A DNA stretch of 64,000 nucleotides from JAVJSD01 sp040219575 (GCA_040219575.1 JAVJSD010000045.1:77553-141552); one strand, 5' to 3'; positions 34,488 through 43,420 are shown, counted from the stretch's first letter. The notes: generated by a model not told the origin, from the sequence alone. Numbers and translations: made by a program.

Positions 34488-36670
34488 GCGGCGTCGAGCG
34501 GGATGTCGAGTCGTTCGGCGAGCGCCCGCAACAGCTTGACGGCGGCGTCGCTGATGACCGTGCCGGGACCGAAAACGGCCGAAGCGCCGGCCTCATAAAG
34601 CGCGTCGTAATCCTGCGGTGGAATCACGCCGCCGGCCACGATCATCATATCCTCGCGCCCCAACCGGTCGAGCTCCTGCCGCAGTTGCGGCACCAACGTG
34701 AGATGGCCCGCCGCCAGGGAGCTCACACCCACCATGTGCACGTCGTTCTCCACGGCCTGCCGGGCGGTCTCCTCCGGCGTGCGGAACAGTGGGCCGATGT
34801 CGACGTCGAATCCCAGGTCGGCCAGCGCCGAAGCGATCACCTTTTGGCCGCGGTCGTGGCCGTCCTGGCCCATTTTGGCGACCATGATCCGCGGCCGCCG
34901 GCCTTCGGCCTTTTCGAACTGTTCGATCAGGCCGCGCAGTTCGGCCGCCGCCTTTTCACCGCCCAATTCGGCGCCGTAAACGCCGCGGACCGCTTGCACC
35001 GGCGCCTCGTAACGGCCGAAGACCTTCTCCAACGCCTCGCTGATTTCACCGACCGTCGCCTTGGCCCGGGCGGCGACGACGGCCAGTTCCAACAGGTTGC
35101 CCGTCTTCGTCTCCGCCGCCTTGGTGAGCGCCAGCAGCGTCGCCTCCACCTGCGCCTGGTCGCGCGCTTCGCGGAGTTGCTTGAGACTCGCCACTTGCGC
35201 GTGGCGAACCGCCGTGTTGTCGACCTTGAGCACCTGAATCTTCTCGTCGACAGTCGGACGATACTTATTGACGCCGATCACCGTTTGCCGCCCCGAGTCG
35301 ATGCGGGCTTGCGTGCGGGCGGCGGCCTCTTCGATCCGCATCTTGGGAATGCCGGCCTGAATGGCGGCCGTCATGCCGCCGAGTTCTTCCGTCTCGCGGA
35401 TATGCTCCCAGGCCCGCTGGGCGAGGTCGTGCGTCAGCCTTTCGACGTAGTAACTGCCCGCCCAGGGATCGACCACGTCGCAGGTGTCGGTCTCCTGCTG
35501 CAAGAACAGCTGCGTGTTGCGGGCGATGCGGGCGGAGAAATCGGTCGGCAACGCCAGGGCTTCATCGAGCGCGTTGGTATGCAGCGACTGCGTATGGCCG
35601 TGCGCGGCGGCCATGGCTTCGAGGCAGGTACGAATGACGTTGTTGTAGACGTCCTGCGCGGTCAGACTCCAGCCGCTCGTCTGGCTGTGCGTTCGCAACG
35701 ACAGGCTCTTGGGGTTCTTGGGATCGAATTGCTTGATCAGCTTGGCCCACAACATCCGCGCGGCCCGCATCTTGGCCACTTCCATGAAGTAGTTCATGCC
35801 GATCGCCCAGAAGAACGACAGCCGCGGGCAGAATGCATCCACGTCGAGCCCGGCCTTGCGTCCGGTGCGGACGTATTCCAGTCCATCGGCCAGCGTGTAG
35901 GCCAGTTCCAGGTCGGCCGTCGCCCCCGCCTCCTGCATGTGGTAGCCGCTGATGCTGATGCTGTTGAACTTCGGCATCTTCTGGCTGGTGTAGGCGAAGA
36001 TGTCGGCGATGATGCGGATGCTGGCTTCGGGCGGATAGATATACGTGTTGCGAACCATGAACTCCTTGAGGATGTCGTTCTGGATCGTGCCGGCCAGTTG
36101 CTCCGGCTTCACGCCCTGCTCCTCGGCGGCGACGATGTACAGCGCCATCACCGGCAGCACGGCGCCGTTCATCGTCATCGACACGCTCATGCGGTCGAGC
36201 GGAATGCCCTCGAACAACGTCCGCATGTCGTAGATGCTGTCGATCGCCACGCCCGCCATGCCGACGTCGCCCGAGACGCGGGGATGGTCCGAGTCGTAGC
36301 CGCGGTGGGTGGCCAGGTCGAAGGCGATGCTGAGCCCCATCTGTCCCGCGGCCAGGTTGCGTCGGTAGAACGCGTTGGAGTCCTTGGCCGTCGAGAAACC
36401 GGCGTATTGACGCACGGTCCACGGCCGCAGCACGTACATCGTGGGATACGGGCCGCGCAAAAACGGCGGCATGCCGGGCATCGTGTCGAGATGGTCGAGT
36501 CCCGCGAGGTCGTCCTTGGTGTACAGCGCATGAACGGGGATTCGCTCGGCGGTCTCCCAGGTGCGTTGCTCCTCGGATGCGTCGGCGGCGGCGCGCCATT
36601 GGTCGAGCGAGGCGGTGGACTGGCCGGCGGCCTCGAGCGGTAGGTCGGCGAAGTTTGGAATCGAATTCAT
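34484..36670 (-). CDS. mutB: Methylmalonyl-CoA mutase large (alpha) subunit, B12-dependent
   Basis: Interconverts succinyl-CoA and (R)-methylmalonyl-CoA using adenosylcobalamin; works as a heterodimer with MutA. 728 residues from ATG 36668-36670. The catalytic barrel is marked by TMYVLRPWTVRQYAGFSTA, NAFYRRNLAAGQMGLSIAFD and SISGYHMQEAGA. The C-terminal cobalamin domain carries DGHDRG with the base-off histidine at about residue 605, then GPLFRTPEE and MIVAGGVIPPQDY. The start overlaps the mutA stop as ATGA, indicating translational coupling. Its stop codon lies inside the right terminal repeat of the element at 34286-34487. Confidence 0.98.
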   Translation of the reverse strand: MNSIPNFADLPLEAAGQSTASLDQWRAAADASEEQRTWETAERIPVHALYTKDDLAGLDHLDTMPGMPPFLRGPYPTMYVLRPWTVRQYAGFSTAKDSNAFYRRNLAAGQMGLSIAFDLATHRGYDSDHPRVSGDVGMAGVAIDSIYDMRTLFEGIPLDRMSVSMTMNGAVLPVMALYIVAAEEQGVKPEQLAGTIQNDILKEFMVRNTYIYPPEASIRIIADIFAYTSQKMPKFNSISISGYHMQEAGATADLELAYTLADGLEYVRTGRKAGLDVDAFCPRLSFFWAIGMNYFMEVAKMRAARMLWAKLIKQFDPKNPKSLSLRTHSQTSGWSLTAQDVYNNVIRTCLEAMAAAHGHTQSLHTNALDEALALPTDFSARIARNTQLFLQQETDTCDVVDPWAGSYYVERLTHDLAQRAWEHIRETEELGGMTAAIQAGIPKMRIEEAAARTQARIDSGRQTVIGVNKYRPTVDEKIQVLKVDNTAVRHAQVASLKQLREARDQAQVEATLLALTKAAETKTGNLLELAVVAARAKATVGEISEALEKVFGRYEAPVQAVRGVYGAELGGEKAAAELRGLIEQFEKAEGRRPRIMVAKMGQDGHDRGQKVIASALADLGFDVDIGPLFRTPEETARQAVENDVHMVGVSSLAAGHLTLVPQLRQELDRLGREDMMIVAGGVIPPQDYDALYEAGASAVFGPGTVISDAAVKLLRALAERLDIPLDAA

Positions 36671-38784
36671 GAAACCGCAACTCCCTCTTCACGGAGCATG
36701 TCGCGCAGCGTGGCCAGCACGTCGCACTTGATGAAGATGAAACGATCGACGCCCGAGGCGCGCCACGCCTTTTCGTTTTCGCCGGGATGTCCCGCCAGCA
36801 CCACCACCTTCGCGCCGGCGGCCTTGAGTTTGGGCGCCACGTCGGGGACGATGTCCGCATAGAGCTTGTCGGACGAGCAGATCACGGCGGTGCTCGCGCC
36901 GCTGTCGCGCAGCGCGGCGACCGCGGCGTCGGCGTCCCGAAAGCCGTCGCCCGAGACGACTTCGAACCCGCCCGCCTCGAAGAAGTTTTTCGAGTAGGTG
37001 GCGCGGGCGGTGTAGTGAGCCACCGGTCCCATGTTCACCAGGAACACCCGCGGACGGCGGCCGTGCTCCGCCTGGTAGGCGTCGCTGGCGTCGCGCAGCA
37101 CCTCGAAGGGTTCGGCGAAGCTGTGAACTTCGAGCGGGGCGACGGCGGTCCGCTGGTCGTGGAATCCGAGGGCCGCGGCGATTCGCCCCAGCGTGGCGCC
37201 GTCTTCCGCCGCCTTCACGGCGGAGGCCGTCATGTCGGACTGCGATGTCAGCGATGCGAGCGCCGGCGTCTTCGCGGTCGCGGCGGCGATGCGCCGCGCG
37301 GCTTCGCCGCGGAGCACGGTGGGATCGACCGGTGGATGCACGACCGGCTCCTCCGCCACGTTGGGGAATTCGCTGACGCCGGTGATGCCTTCCTTGCGGC
37401 GGGCGATGTCCTTGGCGCGGGGCGCGAAGGCCGAGTCGATCTGCTCCGCCGCCCAACCGCTCTCGAGCACCGACAGCATGCCTCCTTGCCGCTCGATCTG
37501 TTGAAAAATCTTCCAGGCGGCGTCGGCCAATTGCTGCGTCGTGCGATCGAGGAACCAACTGCCGCCCGCCGGATCCACCACGCGATGCAGGTGCGATTCC
37601 TCCTGCAGGATGAGCAGCGTATTGCGGGCGATGCGGCGGCTGAAGTCGCTCGGCAAGCCGACCGGCATGTCGAAAGGAACGGAGGTGATCGTCTCGGCGC
37701 CTCCGATGCCGGCCGCAAAGACGCCGACGGTGTTGCGGAGCATGTTGACGTAGGGATCGCGCTGCGTGAGCACGCGGCGGCTGGTGCGGGCGTGGATCCG
37801 CATCGCCCCGGCGCTGGCCGAACCGCCGCTGGCTCCTACCACGCGCGACCACAATCGCCGCGCCGCGCGCAGCTTCGAGATCGCCAGAAAATGGTGCGTG
37901 CCGAGGCTGATGCGGAACGTGAACTGGCTCGCCGCGTCGTCGATCGACATGCCGGCTTCGATCATCGCGCGCAGGTATTGCACGCCGGTCGCCATGCCGA
38001 AAGCGAGATCCTGCGCGGCCGTCGCGCCGGCGTGGTGATAGGGCGACGTGTCGACGCCCACCGCCGTTACGTGGGGAAAGTGAACGGCCGTGAAGCGGGC
38101 CAGGTCGGCCAGTTGGGACAGCGCGGCGTCGGTCGATAGCGGTAGCTCTCCGTCGCGGGCCAGCGCCGCCAACGGATCGGCGTTGAAGGCGCCGCGCGCC
38201 TCGTCGGCCGATACACCGCGACGCCGCCACAGCGCCGTCAACGCGGCGGCGGCCGGGACGAACGCCCCCCCCGCCTCGAGCGCGACGCCCACCATGTTCA
38301 AGTGCACGCCGGTGAGCGCCGTCTCCAGATCGGCGACGGTGTAGGCCATCAGACCGTCGTCGCCGGCCATGTCGGCGACTGCCGCCTGATCGGGATCGCG
38401 TCCGCCGCGGGCCGCGCGGTCCAATCGCAACAGCAACGACGTCACACCCCCTTCCAGGTCGGCGAGGATCGATTGATTGACGACCGTCAAATCCGGATGC
38501 GCGTATTCCTGCCGCAAATCCCAGCCGGTCAACACGGCGCCGAGCGGGCTTGCGCCGCGCACAAACGGACGGAAGCCCGGCAAGGAATGCGTCTCGTCGT
38601 CGGCCAACGCGTCGCGCCGCGTGTAGACCGGTTGAATGTCGATCCCTTCGTACGTGTGCGTGACGAGCTTCTGCTCGAATGAGGCGCCCTTGAGGTCGGC
38701 CTCGACGAGTTCGCGCCACGCTTCGTAGGTGACTGGGGGGAAGTCGTCGGCGAGGGTGAATACTTCGGGGAGCATCGCGGTCAT
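36667..38784 (-). CDS. mutA: Methylmalonyl-CoA mutase small (beta) subunit
   Basis: Partner of MutB, 705 residues from ATG 38782-38784 (a second ATG three codons on is also possible). The barrel domain is recognisable (TRRDALADDETHSLPGFRPF, FTFRISLGTHHFLAISKLRA, VDPAGGSWFLD). The C-terminal flavodoxin-like domain is present but lacks the DxHxxG cobalamin-ligating motif: the corresponding segment reads NMGPVAHYTARATYSKNFFE. This loss is normal for the non-catalytic subunit. It overlaps mutB by four bases and follows mce after 124 bases that hold an inverted repeat (38824-38894). Confidence 0.95.
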   Translation of the reverse strand: MTAMLPEVFTLADDFPPVTYEAWRELVEADLKGASFEQKLVTHTYEGIDIQPVYTRRDALADDETHSLPGFRPFVRGASPLGAVLTGWDLRQEYAHPDLTVVNQSILADLEGGVTSLLLRLDRAARGGRDPDQAAVADMAGDDGLMAYTVADLETALTGVHLNMVGVALEAGGAFVPAAAALTALWRRRGVSADEARGAFNADPLAALARDGELPLSTDAALSQLADLARFTAVHFPHVTAVGVDTSPYHHAGATAAQDLAFGMATGVQYLRAMIEAGMSIDDAASQFTFRISLGTHHFLAISKLRAARRLWSRVVGASGGSASAGAMRIHARTSRRVLTQRDPYVNMLRNTVGVFAAGIGGAETITSVPFDMPVGLPSDFSRRIARNTLLILQEESHLHRVVDPAGGSWFLDRTTQQLADAAWKIFQQIERQGGMLSVLESGWAAEQIDSAFAPRAKDIARRKEGITGVSEFPNVAEEPVVHPPVDPTVLRGEAARRIAAATAKTPALASLTSQSDMTASAVKAAEDGATLGRIAAALGFHDQRTAVAPLEVHSFAEPFEVLRDASDAYQAEHGRRPRVFLVNMGPVAHYTARATYSKNFFEAGGFEVVSGDGFRDADAAVAALRDSGASTAVICSSDKLYADIVPDVAPKLKAAGAKVVVLAGHPGENEKAWRASGVDRFIFIKCDVLATLRDMLREEGVAVS

Positions 38785-38823
38785 TCTCAGTGATTGGGAA
38801 CTCTCACCTTGTCGGCGTTCGCC

Positions 38824-38894
38824 CGTAGCGGAAGTCGCCAGACTTCCGGTGGCTCGCGCATCAATATCCGGAGGTCTGACGACTTCCGCTACGA
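38824..38894. repeat. Imperfect inverted repeat between mce and mutA
   Basis: Arm CGTAGCGGAAGTCGCCAGAC plus TTCCGG (from 38824) and an inverted arm ending at 38894, about 26 bp each with two mismatches and a loop of about 20 bases. The same sequence, more diverged, forms the inner part of the element at 34286-34487, the next gap but one in the same gene block. Confidence 0.75.
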
Positions 38895-38908
38895 CGAAAC
38901 ACAGGCTC

Positions 38909-39331
38909 TCAGTTTGGCGGTGAATGCTCGGTCGGTTCACACAGTTCGGTCAGCACGCCGTGCGTGCTCTTGGGGTGCACGAAAGCGATTTGCATGTGGT
39001 GCGCCCCGCGGCGTGGTGCGTCGTCGATCATCCGCAGCCCCGACTGCTTGAGTTCGTCGATGCGGGCCTGAATGTCGTCGACCGTGAACGCCAGGTGATG
39101 CAGTCCTTGCCCGCGTTTTTCGAGGAAGGCCGCGATGGTGCTGCTGGGGTCGGTCGGCTCCAACAGCTCCAACCGAACGTCGCCCACGCGGAAGAAGCCG
39201 ACGCGGACTTTCTGGTCGGGCACCTCCTCGACGCACTCGAAGACGGCGCCGAGCGACTCTTCGTAGAAGGGTCGTTGCTCGTCGATCGACTTGACCGCGA
39301 TGCCGACGTGGTTGAGCGCCTTGACGTTCAT
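38909..39331 (-). CDS. mce: Methylmalonyl-CoA epimerase
   Basis: Converts (S)- to (R)-methylmalonyl-CoA, the step linking propionyl-CoA carboxylase to the mutase. 140 residues from ATG 39329-39331; the frame upstream lacks similarity. A vicinal-oxygen-chelate fold: metal ligands are expected at the His of LNHVGIAV, the Glu of VRLELLEPTD, the His of GLHHLAFTVDD and the Glu of VLTELCEP. The length is typical. It is the first gene of the block mce-mutA-mutB-meaB, all on the minus strand. No propionyl-CoA carboxylase genes lie in the window. Confidence 0.96.
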   Translation of the reverse strand: MNVKALNHVGIAVKSIDEQRPFYEESLGAVFECVEEVPDQKVRVGFFRVGDVRLELLEPTDPSSTIAAFLEKRGQGLHHLAFTVDDIQARIDELKQSGLRMIDDAPRRGAHHMQIAFVHPKSTHGVLTELCEPTEHSPPN

Positions 39332-39348
39332 CGTTCTCTCTCCCATGT

Positions 39349-39414
39349 AAGACGGACGTCCTCGTCCGTCTTCCGGTTGCGTCACCGGTGATCGACGGAC
39401 GTGGACGTCCGTCG
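39349..39414. repeat. Two adjacent 10-bp-stem hairpins upstream of mce
   Basis: AAGACGGACG/CGTCCGTCTT at 39349-39372 (loop TCCT) and CGACGGACGT/ACGTCCGTCG at 39393-39414 (loop GG). They share the GACGGACG word and lie between the UbiB-like gene end and the mce start; no T-run follows either stem. Confidence 0.75.
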
Positions 39415-39465
39415 CAGGTCACCTTTCACCAATCGTACCGTGTTTGCGTGCGTCCGTGGACGCCT

Positions 39466-40956
39466 TCAGCGCGACTTCATCCCTCCCACCAGATCGAGGC
39501 CGTGGCCGAACCAGAATCGAGCGTTGGCCAATGGCAGGCTCAGCACCGTCTCGGTCAGGTCGGCGTTGGAGAGCCGCGTGGCGAAACGCCGCGAATACGG
39601 CAGCGACAGCCACCGCAGCGGCCACTCCTTGGCGAAGTGCAGAAGGAACTCGCCGCGCAGCACCTGGTCGATCTGCTCTTCGTCGCCGCCCAACTCCGCC
39701 ACCAGGCCTTCCAGCGTGTGCAGCGATTTGCGGAACAGCATCAGGTCGGCCGCCACGCGCAACCCGGCGAGATGCACGGCGTCGTCCAGCAATCCGACCA
39801 ACCAGGTAAGCCCGGGAAACCGGCCGCGGCGCACCTGCCGGAGACGATTGGCGACAACCTCGACCAGCAGCTCGCGATCCGCGCGGCGTCGCTCGGCCAG
39901 TTGCTCCAGCACGGCCACAATCCGGCCGCAATGCAACGTCACGGCGCCCAGCAGGATCTGCACGACCGCCACGCGCTCGCGCTCGTTGAGCGCGCCCACC
40001 AGGCTCCAGTCGAGTATCGCCAGCCGGCCGTCCTGGGTGAGCATCATGTTGCCGGCGTGCGGATCGCTGTGAAACAGGGCGTCGCCCGAGCGAGCGAAGA
40101 TGGGCCGCGCCACGAGCGACTTGGCCACCAAGCCCGCCAGCCGCCGCTTCTGACGACGGTCTTCGAATCCATGTTCGGTGACCTTCTCGCCCAACACGCG
40201 CTCCATGGCGGTCACGCGCGGCGTGCAATGCTCGAGTAGTCGCGGAATCAACACCCGCGGATCGTCGGCGTAGAACGCCCGCGCCTGCTCGAGGTGTTGC
40301 TGCTCGCGGTCGAGCTGCACCTCGCACGCCAGCTTGTCGCGGACCTGCTCGAACGTCTCCTGATAGTCGAGATGGGGGATGTCCAATTCCTCGCACCGCT
40401 CGTCGAGATAGGCGCCGACGCGCTCGACCAGCGCGAGCTCCTGCTGCAGACGCTGCTCGATGCCGGGCTTGAGAATCTTGAATACGCCCTCGATCGGCGG
40501 CTGCCGGTCGTCGAGGTGCTGCTGGTAGGGAATCACGACCGCCACGCTGGCCTCGGCCAGGGCGGGAGGCTGCAGCTTGACGCCCAGCCGCGCAAGGTCG
40601 CCGAGTTCGGCGGCCAGCGTGGCCTCGATCTGGTCCAGCGGCACCTTGGGGGGCAACGATTCGAGCTGTTGCAGGTGCTCCCGCAATTCGAGCGACAACC
40701 GAGGGTCGCGGGCCAGGATTTGTCCCAGCTTATGCAACACCGGGCAGCTGCGAGCGAGAAGCCCCAGTCGCTGGGAAATGCTGGCGGTCAGCGGCAACGA
40801 CGCCTGCTCGGTCAGGATCGCCTGTTGTCGCTCCGGCGGCAAGCCTTCCAGGAACACCCGCAGTCCGTCGCAAACGGGACGGGCGAACGGGGCATGCTCG
40901 TTCGGCAGCACCGAGGCGATCGCCCGCTGATCGAGAATCCACTCCCAATTGACCAT
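39466..40956 (-). CDS. ABC1/UbiB-like atypical kinase
   Basis: A 496-residue member of the UbiB/AarF/ADCK family, ATPase-like proteins linked to isoprenoid quinone biosynthesis or lipid homeostasis. The family KxGQ motif is seen as LHKLGQILARDPRLS; the catalytic loop is HSDPHAGNMM at about 296-305 and the metal-binding motif is ILDWSLVG in place of DFG. The alanine-rich nucleotide loop, usually AAASIGQVH, is degenerate here (PALAEASVAVVIPYQ), and the VAVK lysine is probably in GVFKILKPG. No clear C-terminal membrane helices. It starts at ATG 40954-40956 and stands alone between the PHA block and mce. Confidence 0.85.
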   Translation of the reverse strand: MVNWEWILDQRAIASVLPNEHAPFARPVCDGLRVFLEGLPPERQQAILTEQASLPLTASISQRLGLLARSCPVLHKLGQILARDPRLSLELREHLQQLESLPPKVPLDQIEATLAAELGDLARLGVKLQPPALAEASVAVVIPYQQHLDDRQPPIEGVFKILKPGIEQRLQQELALVERVGAYLDERCEELDIPHLDYQETFEQVRDKLACEVQLDREQQHLEQARAFYADDPRVLIPRLLEHCTPRVTAMERVLGEKVTEHGFEDRRQKRRLAGLVAKSLVARPIFARSGDALFHSDPHAGNMMLTQDGRLAILDWSLVGALNERERVAVVQILLGAVTLHCGRIVAVLEQLAERRRADRELLVEVVANRLRQVRRGRFPGLTWLVGLLDDAVHLAGLRVAADLMLFRKSLHTLEGLVAELGGDEEQIDQVLRGEFLLHFAKEWPLRWLSLPYSRRFATRLSNADLTETVLSLPLANARFWFGHGLDLVGGMKSR

Positions 40957-40980
40957 GCTCGCTCGTCCTCGCTAAGTCTT

Positions 40981-41147
40981 CGTCCGCAGATGACGCAGAT
41001 TTCCACAGATAACCTCATGACAAACACCGACCGTTTTGAAAACGCATTTCGATGCCCACGGCTCTATTCTTAGCCTGCAACATGCTCGACGCCGTCGTGC
41101 GGTCCAACTCCATAATCATCTGCGGGAATCTGCGTCATCTGCGGACG
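40981..41147. repeat. Inverted repeat with 30-bp arms between phaC and the UbiB-like gene
   Basis: Arm 1 (40981-41010) begins CGTCCGCAGATGACGCAGAT and arm 2 (41118-41147) is its inverted copy with two mismatches. The spacer of 107 bases has no gene. The repeated GCAGATNACGCAGAT words resemble phrase-like intergenic repeats I have seen in many environmental genomes. Confidence 0.75.
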
Positions 41148-41182
41148 AATGGGAACTGGTTACGCATTCGTTCCTGTGTGGA

Positions 41183-42280
41183 TCAGTCCGACCTCGCCGC
41201 CAGCCACCCTTCGATGTGCGGCCAGGTGTTCTTCTCGGCGCCGCTGCCGGCCATGATGCCGATATGACCACCGCGGACGCGCAGCAACTCCTTGTCTTGG
41301 CTGCCGATCAGATCCAACACTCTCAGCGATTGGCAGGGGGGCGTGATGTGGTCGCCTTCGGCGATCACGTTCAGCACGTTCGCCGTCAGGTGGTTCAGCT
41401 TGACCGGTTCGCCGCGCAGCTTGAGCGTGCCCTCCATCAGCTTGTTCTCCTTGAACAGATCGTTGACCAGCTGACGATAGGTCTCGCCCGCCATGGGGAT
41501 CAGGTCGCGGACCCAGGTGTTCATGGCGTGCCAGGCCTCGACCACCTTGGGGTTGTCGATGCGGTCCCACAAGGCGACGTAGTTGCCGACGTAGTTCTCG
41601 ACCGGCTTGAGCATTTTCGCGCCGGCGTCGATCATCTCGCCCGGCACGTTGCCCAGCGCGTCGACCAGCTTGTCGGCGTCAAATTCCTCGGCGCTGGCCC
41701 AACGGACGAATCCGCCGGCCGTCTTGTCGGAGAAATCGAGCGGTGCGGTCAACAGCAGCAGATTCTTCAGGCCGTCGTCGGGCCGCAGGGCCGCGTACAT
41801 GGTGCTGATCAACGCCCCCAGGCACCAGCCCAGGATCGTGAACTCGTCGCTTTCGGAGACCGACTTGAGCTTCCGCACGACGCGCGGCAGATACTCCAGC
41901 ACGTAGTCGTCGAACTTCATGCTCTTGTCTTCCGGCCCTGGCACGCCCCAATCGAGCAGGTACATGTCGTAGCCCTTGTTGACCATGTACTCCACGAAAC
42001 TGTGCCCGGGACGCAGGTCGATCACCTGCGGGCGGTTCATGATCGCGAACACGATCAGCACGGGGATGCGTTTTCGCTCCGAGGGCGGCACGACCGGCGT
42101 GTAGCGGTAGAGCCGCGCCTTGTTGAGCGTCCAGATCAGTTGCTTGGGCGTTTGCCCGATCTTGGCGTCGGTGTGGATCAGCCGATTGAATGTCTTGACG
42201 CCCTCGGTTCGTTTTTGCCAATCATCGCAAAAGTCGAACAGGGTCGGCATGCGCGTGGACGCGTCCTGGCCGTTGCTCAT
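41183..42280 (-). CDS. phaC: Class III-type poly(R)-hydroxyalkanoate synthase subunit PhaC
   Basis: Polymerises (R)-3-hydroxyacyl-CoA into storage polyester. The 365-residue length matches class III/IV PhaC (about 355) rather than class I (about 590). The lipase-box-like nucleophile elbow is GWCLGA with catalytic Cys153; the other triad members are Asp310 (AEGDHITPP) and His339 (GGHIGIM). The motif VYLLDWG-like block appears as MYLLDWGVPGPEDKS. ATG 42278-42280 lies one base after the stop of the small PhaE-like gene, whose last codons overlap the GGAG ribosome-binding site, so the two are coupled. Class III synthases need PhaE, consistent with this arrangement. Confidence 0.96.
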   Translation of the reverse strand: MSNGQDASTRMPTLFDFCDDWQKRTEGVKTFNRLIHTDAKIGQTPKQLIWTLNKARLYRYTPVVPPSERKRIPVLIVFAIMNRPQVIDLRPGHSFVEYMVNKGYDMYLLDWGVPGPEDKSMKFDDYVLEYLPRVVRKLKSVSESDEFTILGWCLGALISTMYAALRPDDGLKNLLLLTAPLDFSDKTAGGFVRWASAEEFDADKLVDALGNVPGEMIDAGAKMLKPVENYVGNYVALWDRIDNPKVVEAWHAMNTWVRDLIPMAGETYRQLVNDLFKENKLMEGTLKLRGEPVKLNHLTANVLNVIAEGDHITPPCQSLRVLDLIGSQDKELLRVRGGHIGIMAGSGAEKNTWPHIEGWLAARSD

Positions 42281-42281
42281 C

Positions 42282-42659
42282 TTACTTCTCCTGGCTCGGC
42301 GTTTTGGCTTGTCGTCCCCGCTGCGCCTTGGTGTTCAGCTTGATGTACTTCTCCAGCAGTGCTTCCATGTCGTCGAGCCGCATCTCGATATTCGTGAGAC
42401 GCTCCGAGAGGGCCGAAACATCGTCGCGACTCGGCAGGCTGAGATTGGCCAGCGTCTGTTTCATCGTGGCCTCCATCACCTTCCGCATCGGCGCCGAGTT
42501 GGACAGCCAACTGTCGAGCATCTGGCCGCTGGCCTTGGCGTATTCGTCGGTATTGACGAACTGCACCATGGCCTTCGCCCAGGCGTCCATGCTGGCGTTG
42601 CGCATGTCCGTGAACATCCCCGTCGGGTCGAAGGGGTTGAATTCGCCGTTGGAACTCAT
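42282..42659 (-). CDS. Short PhaE-like/PhaR-like synthase partner
   Basis: A 125-residue protein from ATG 42657-42659. The sequence FNPFDPTGMFTDMRNASMDAWAKAM resembles phasin or PhaE starts. The C-terminal part PSRDDVSALSERLTNIEMRL with DDMEALLEKYIKLN is an amphipathic coiled coil like the C terminus of PhaE/PhaR, where it reads PSREEV...LNRRLHELE. True PhaE is about 350 residues and PhaR about 200, so this is a reduced version. The gene is one base from phaC, and the start of phaC uses its end as ribosome-binding site. I infer a synthase-activating subunit; a small granule protein is the alternative. Confidence 0.75.
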   Translation of the reverse strand: MSSNGEFNPFDPTGMFTDMRNASMDAWAKAMVQFVNTDEYAKASGQMLDSWLSNSAPMRKVMEATMKQTLANLSLPSRDDVSALSERLTNIEMRLDDMEALLEKYIKLNTKAQRGRQAKTPSQEK

Positions 42660-42733
42660 GGTCTTGCCTCGCATTCGCTTTCTTAGGCGTCGCGTCGCCG
42701 CCGCCAGTTGAGGGCCGCGACGCGACGATTCGG

Positions 42734-43420
42734 TTAGTATCCCCACTCCTCGGCAGGGCCCTGCCCCCAGGGCGTGATCGAGATGCAGTTCTCGACATGC
42801 TTCACGTTCGGAGCCCGCCAGGCGATTCTCTCCGCCTCGTCGCGCTCTGCATGCGAGCGGACATCGCCGGTCAGGATGACTTGCTTGTCTCGCAGTTCGA
42901 TGTTGATTCCTCGGGAGTTGACGCTGGCGCTGCGGCGAAGCGCGGAGGCGATGCCGCCGTGCTCGGGAGCGGAGGCGTCCGCATGTTCCACGACGATCTC
43001 GTTGTCCACGCCCAGCACGCCGCGCAGGCGGCGGACGGCGCGCTCGGCCGACATGCGTTGAAACCGTCGGTCCACAGTCCCCTCCAAACTAATCACGCCG
43101 TCGCGGACCGTAACTTGAATGCGATCCTGCGGGACGTGAGAATCCCAACGCAAGGCGTGCACCGCGGCCGCCGCCAGATCCGCATCGTCGCAGCGGTGAC
43201 TCTCGGGAGGCCGTACTTCCAAGTCGTTGGCCACCGCCAGTACGCCGTGAACCCGTTTGGCCACGTCTTCCGCCGTGCGCTTTTCAGCATACGTCGCAAC
43301 GTGTCCCGTTAACGCCACCACGCCGTCCCTCGTCGTCACGCCAATCTGGGCGGCTTCGACGCTCGGCTCCCAATCAAGCTCCGCCAGCACGTCGTGCTGC
43401 AATTGTACGTCATTCTTCAT
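42734..43420 (-). CDS. Triple BON-domain protein
   Basis: A 228-residue protein from ATG 43418-43420 made of three BON domains at about 5-70, 78-143 and 150-220; each has the GVVALTGHV / GVISLEGTV / QVILTGDV strand and a following glycine-containing turn (GVLAVANDL, GVLGVDNEI, NVKHVENCI). No signal peptide, so unlike OsmY it appears cytoplasmic. BON domains are thought to bind phospholipid or hydrophobic surfaces. The gene sits 29 bases after phaB and 74 before the PhaE-like gene, inside the PHA block, so a role at the lipid-coated granule surface is a reasonable guess, though a general stress function is equally possible. Confidence 0.85.
   Translation of the reverse strand: MKNDVQLQHDVLAELDWEPSVEAAQIGVTTRDGVVALTGHVATYAEKRTAEDVAKRVHGVLAVANDLEVRPPESHRCDDADLAAAAVHALRWDSHVPQDRIQVTVRDGVISLEGTVDRRFQRMSAERAVRRLRGVLGVDNEIVVEHADASAPEHGGIASALRRSASVNSRGINIELRDKQVILTGDVRSHAERDEAERIAWRAPNVKHVENCISITPWGQGPAEEWGY

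Noticed and set aside
34412..36643. Plus-strand frame of 743 codons
   Set aside because: Antisense shadow of mutB; no recognisable motifs.
36787..38139. Plus-strand frame of 450 codons
   Set aside because: Antisense shadow of mutA.
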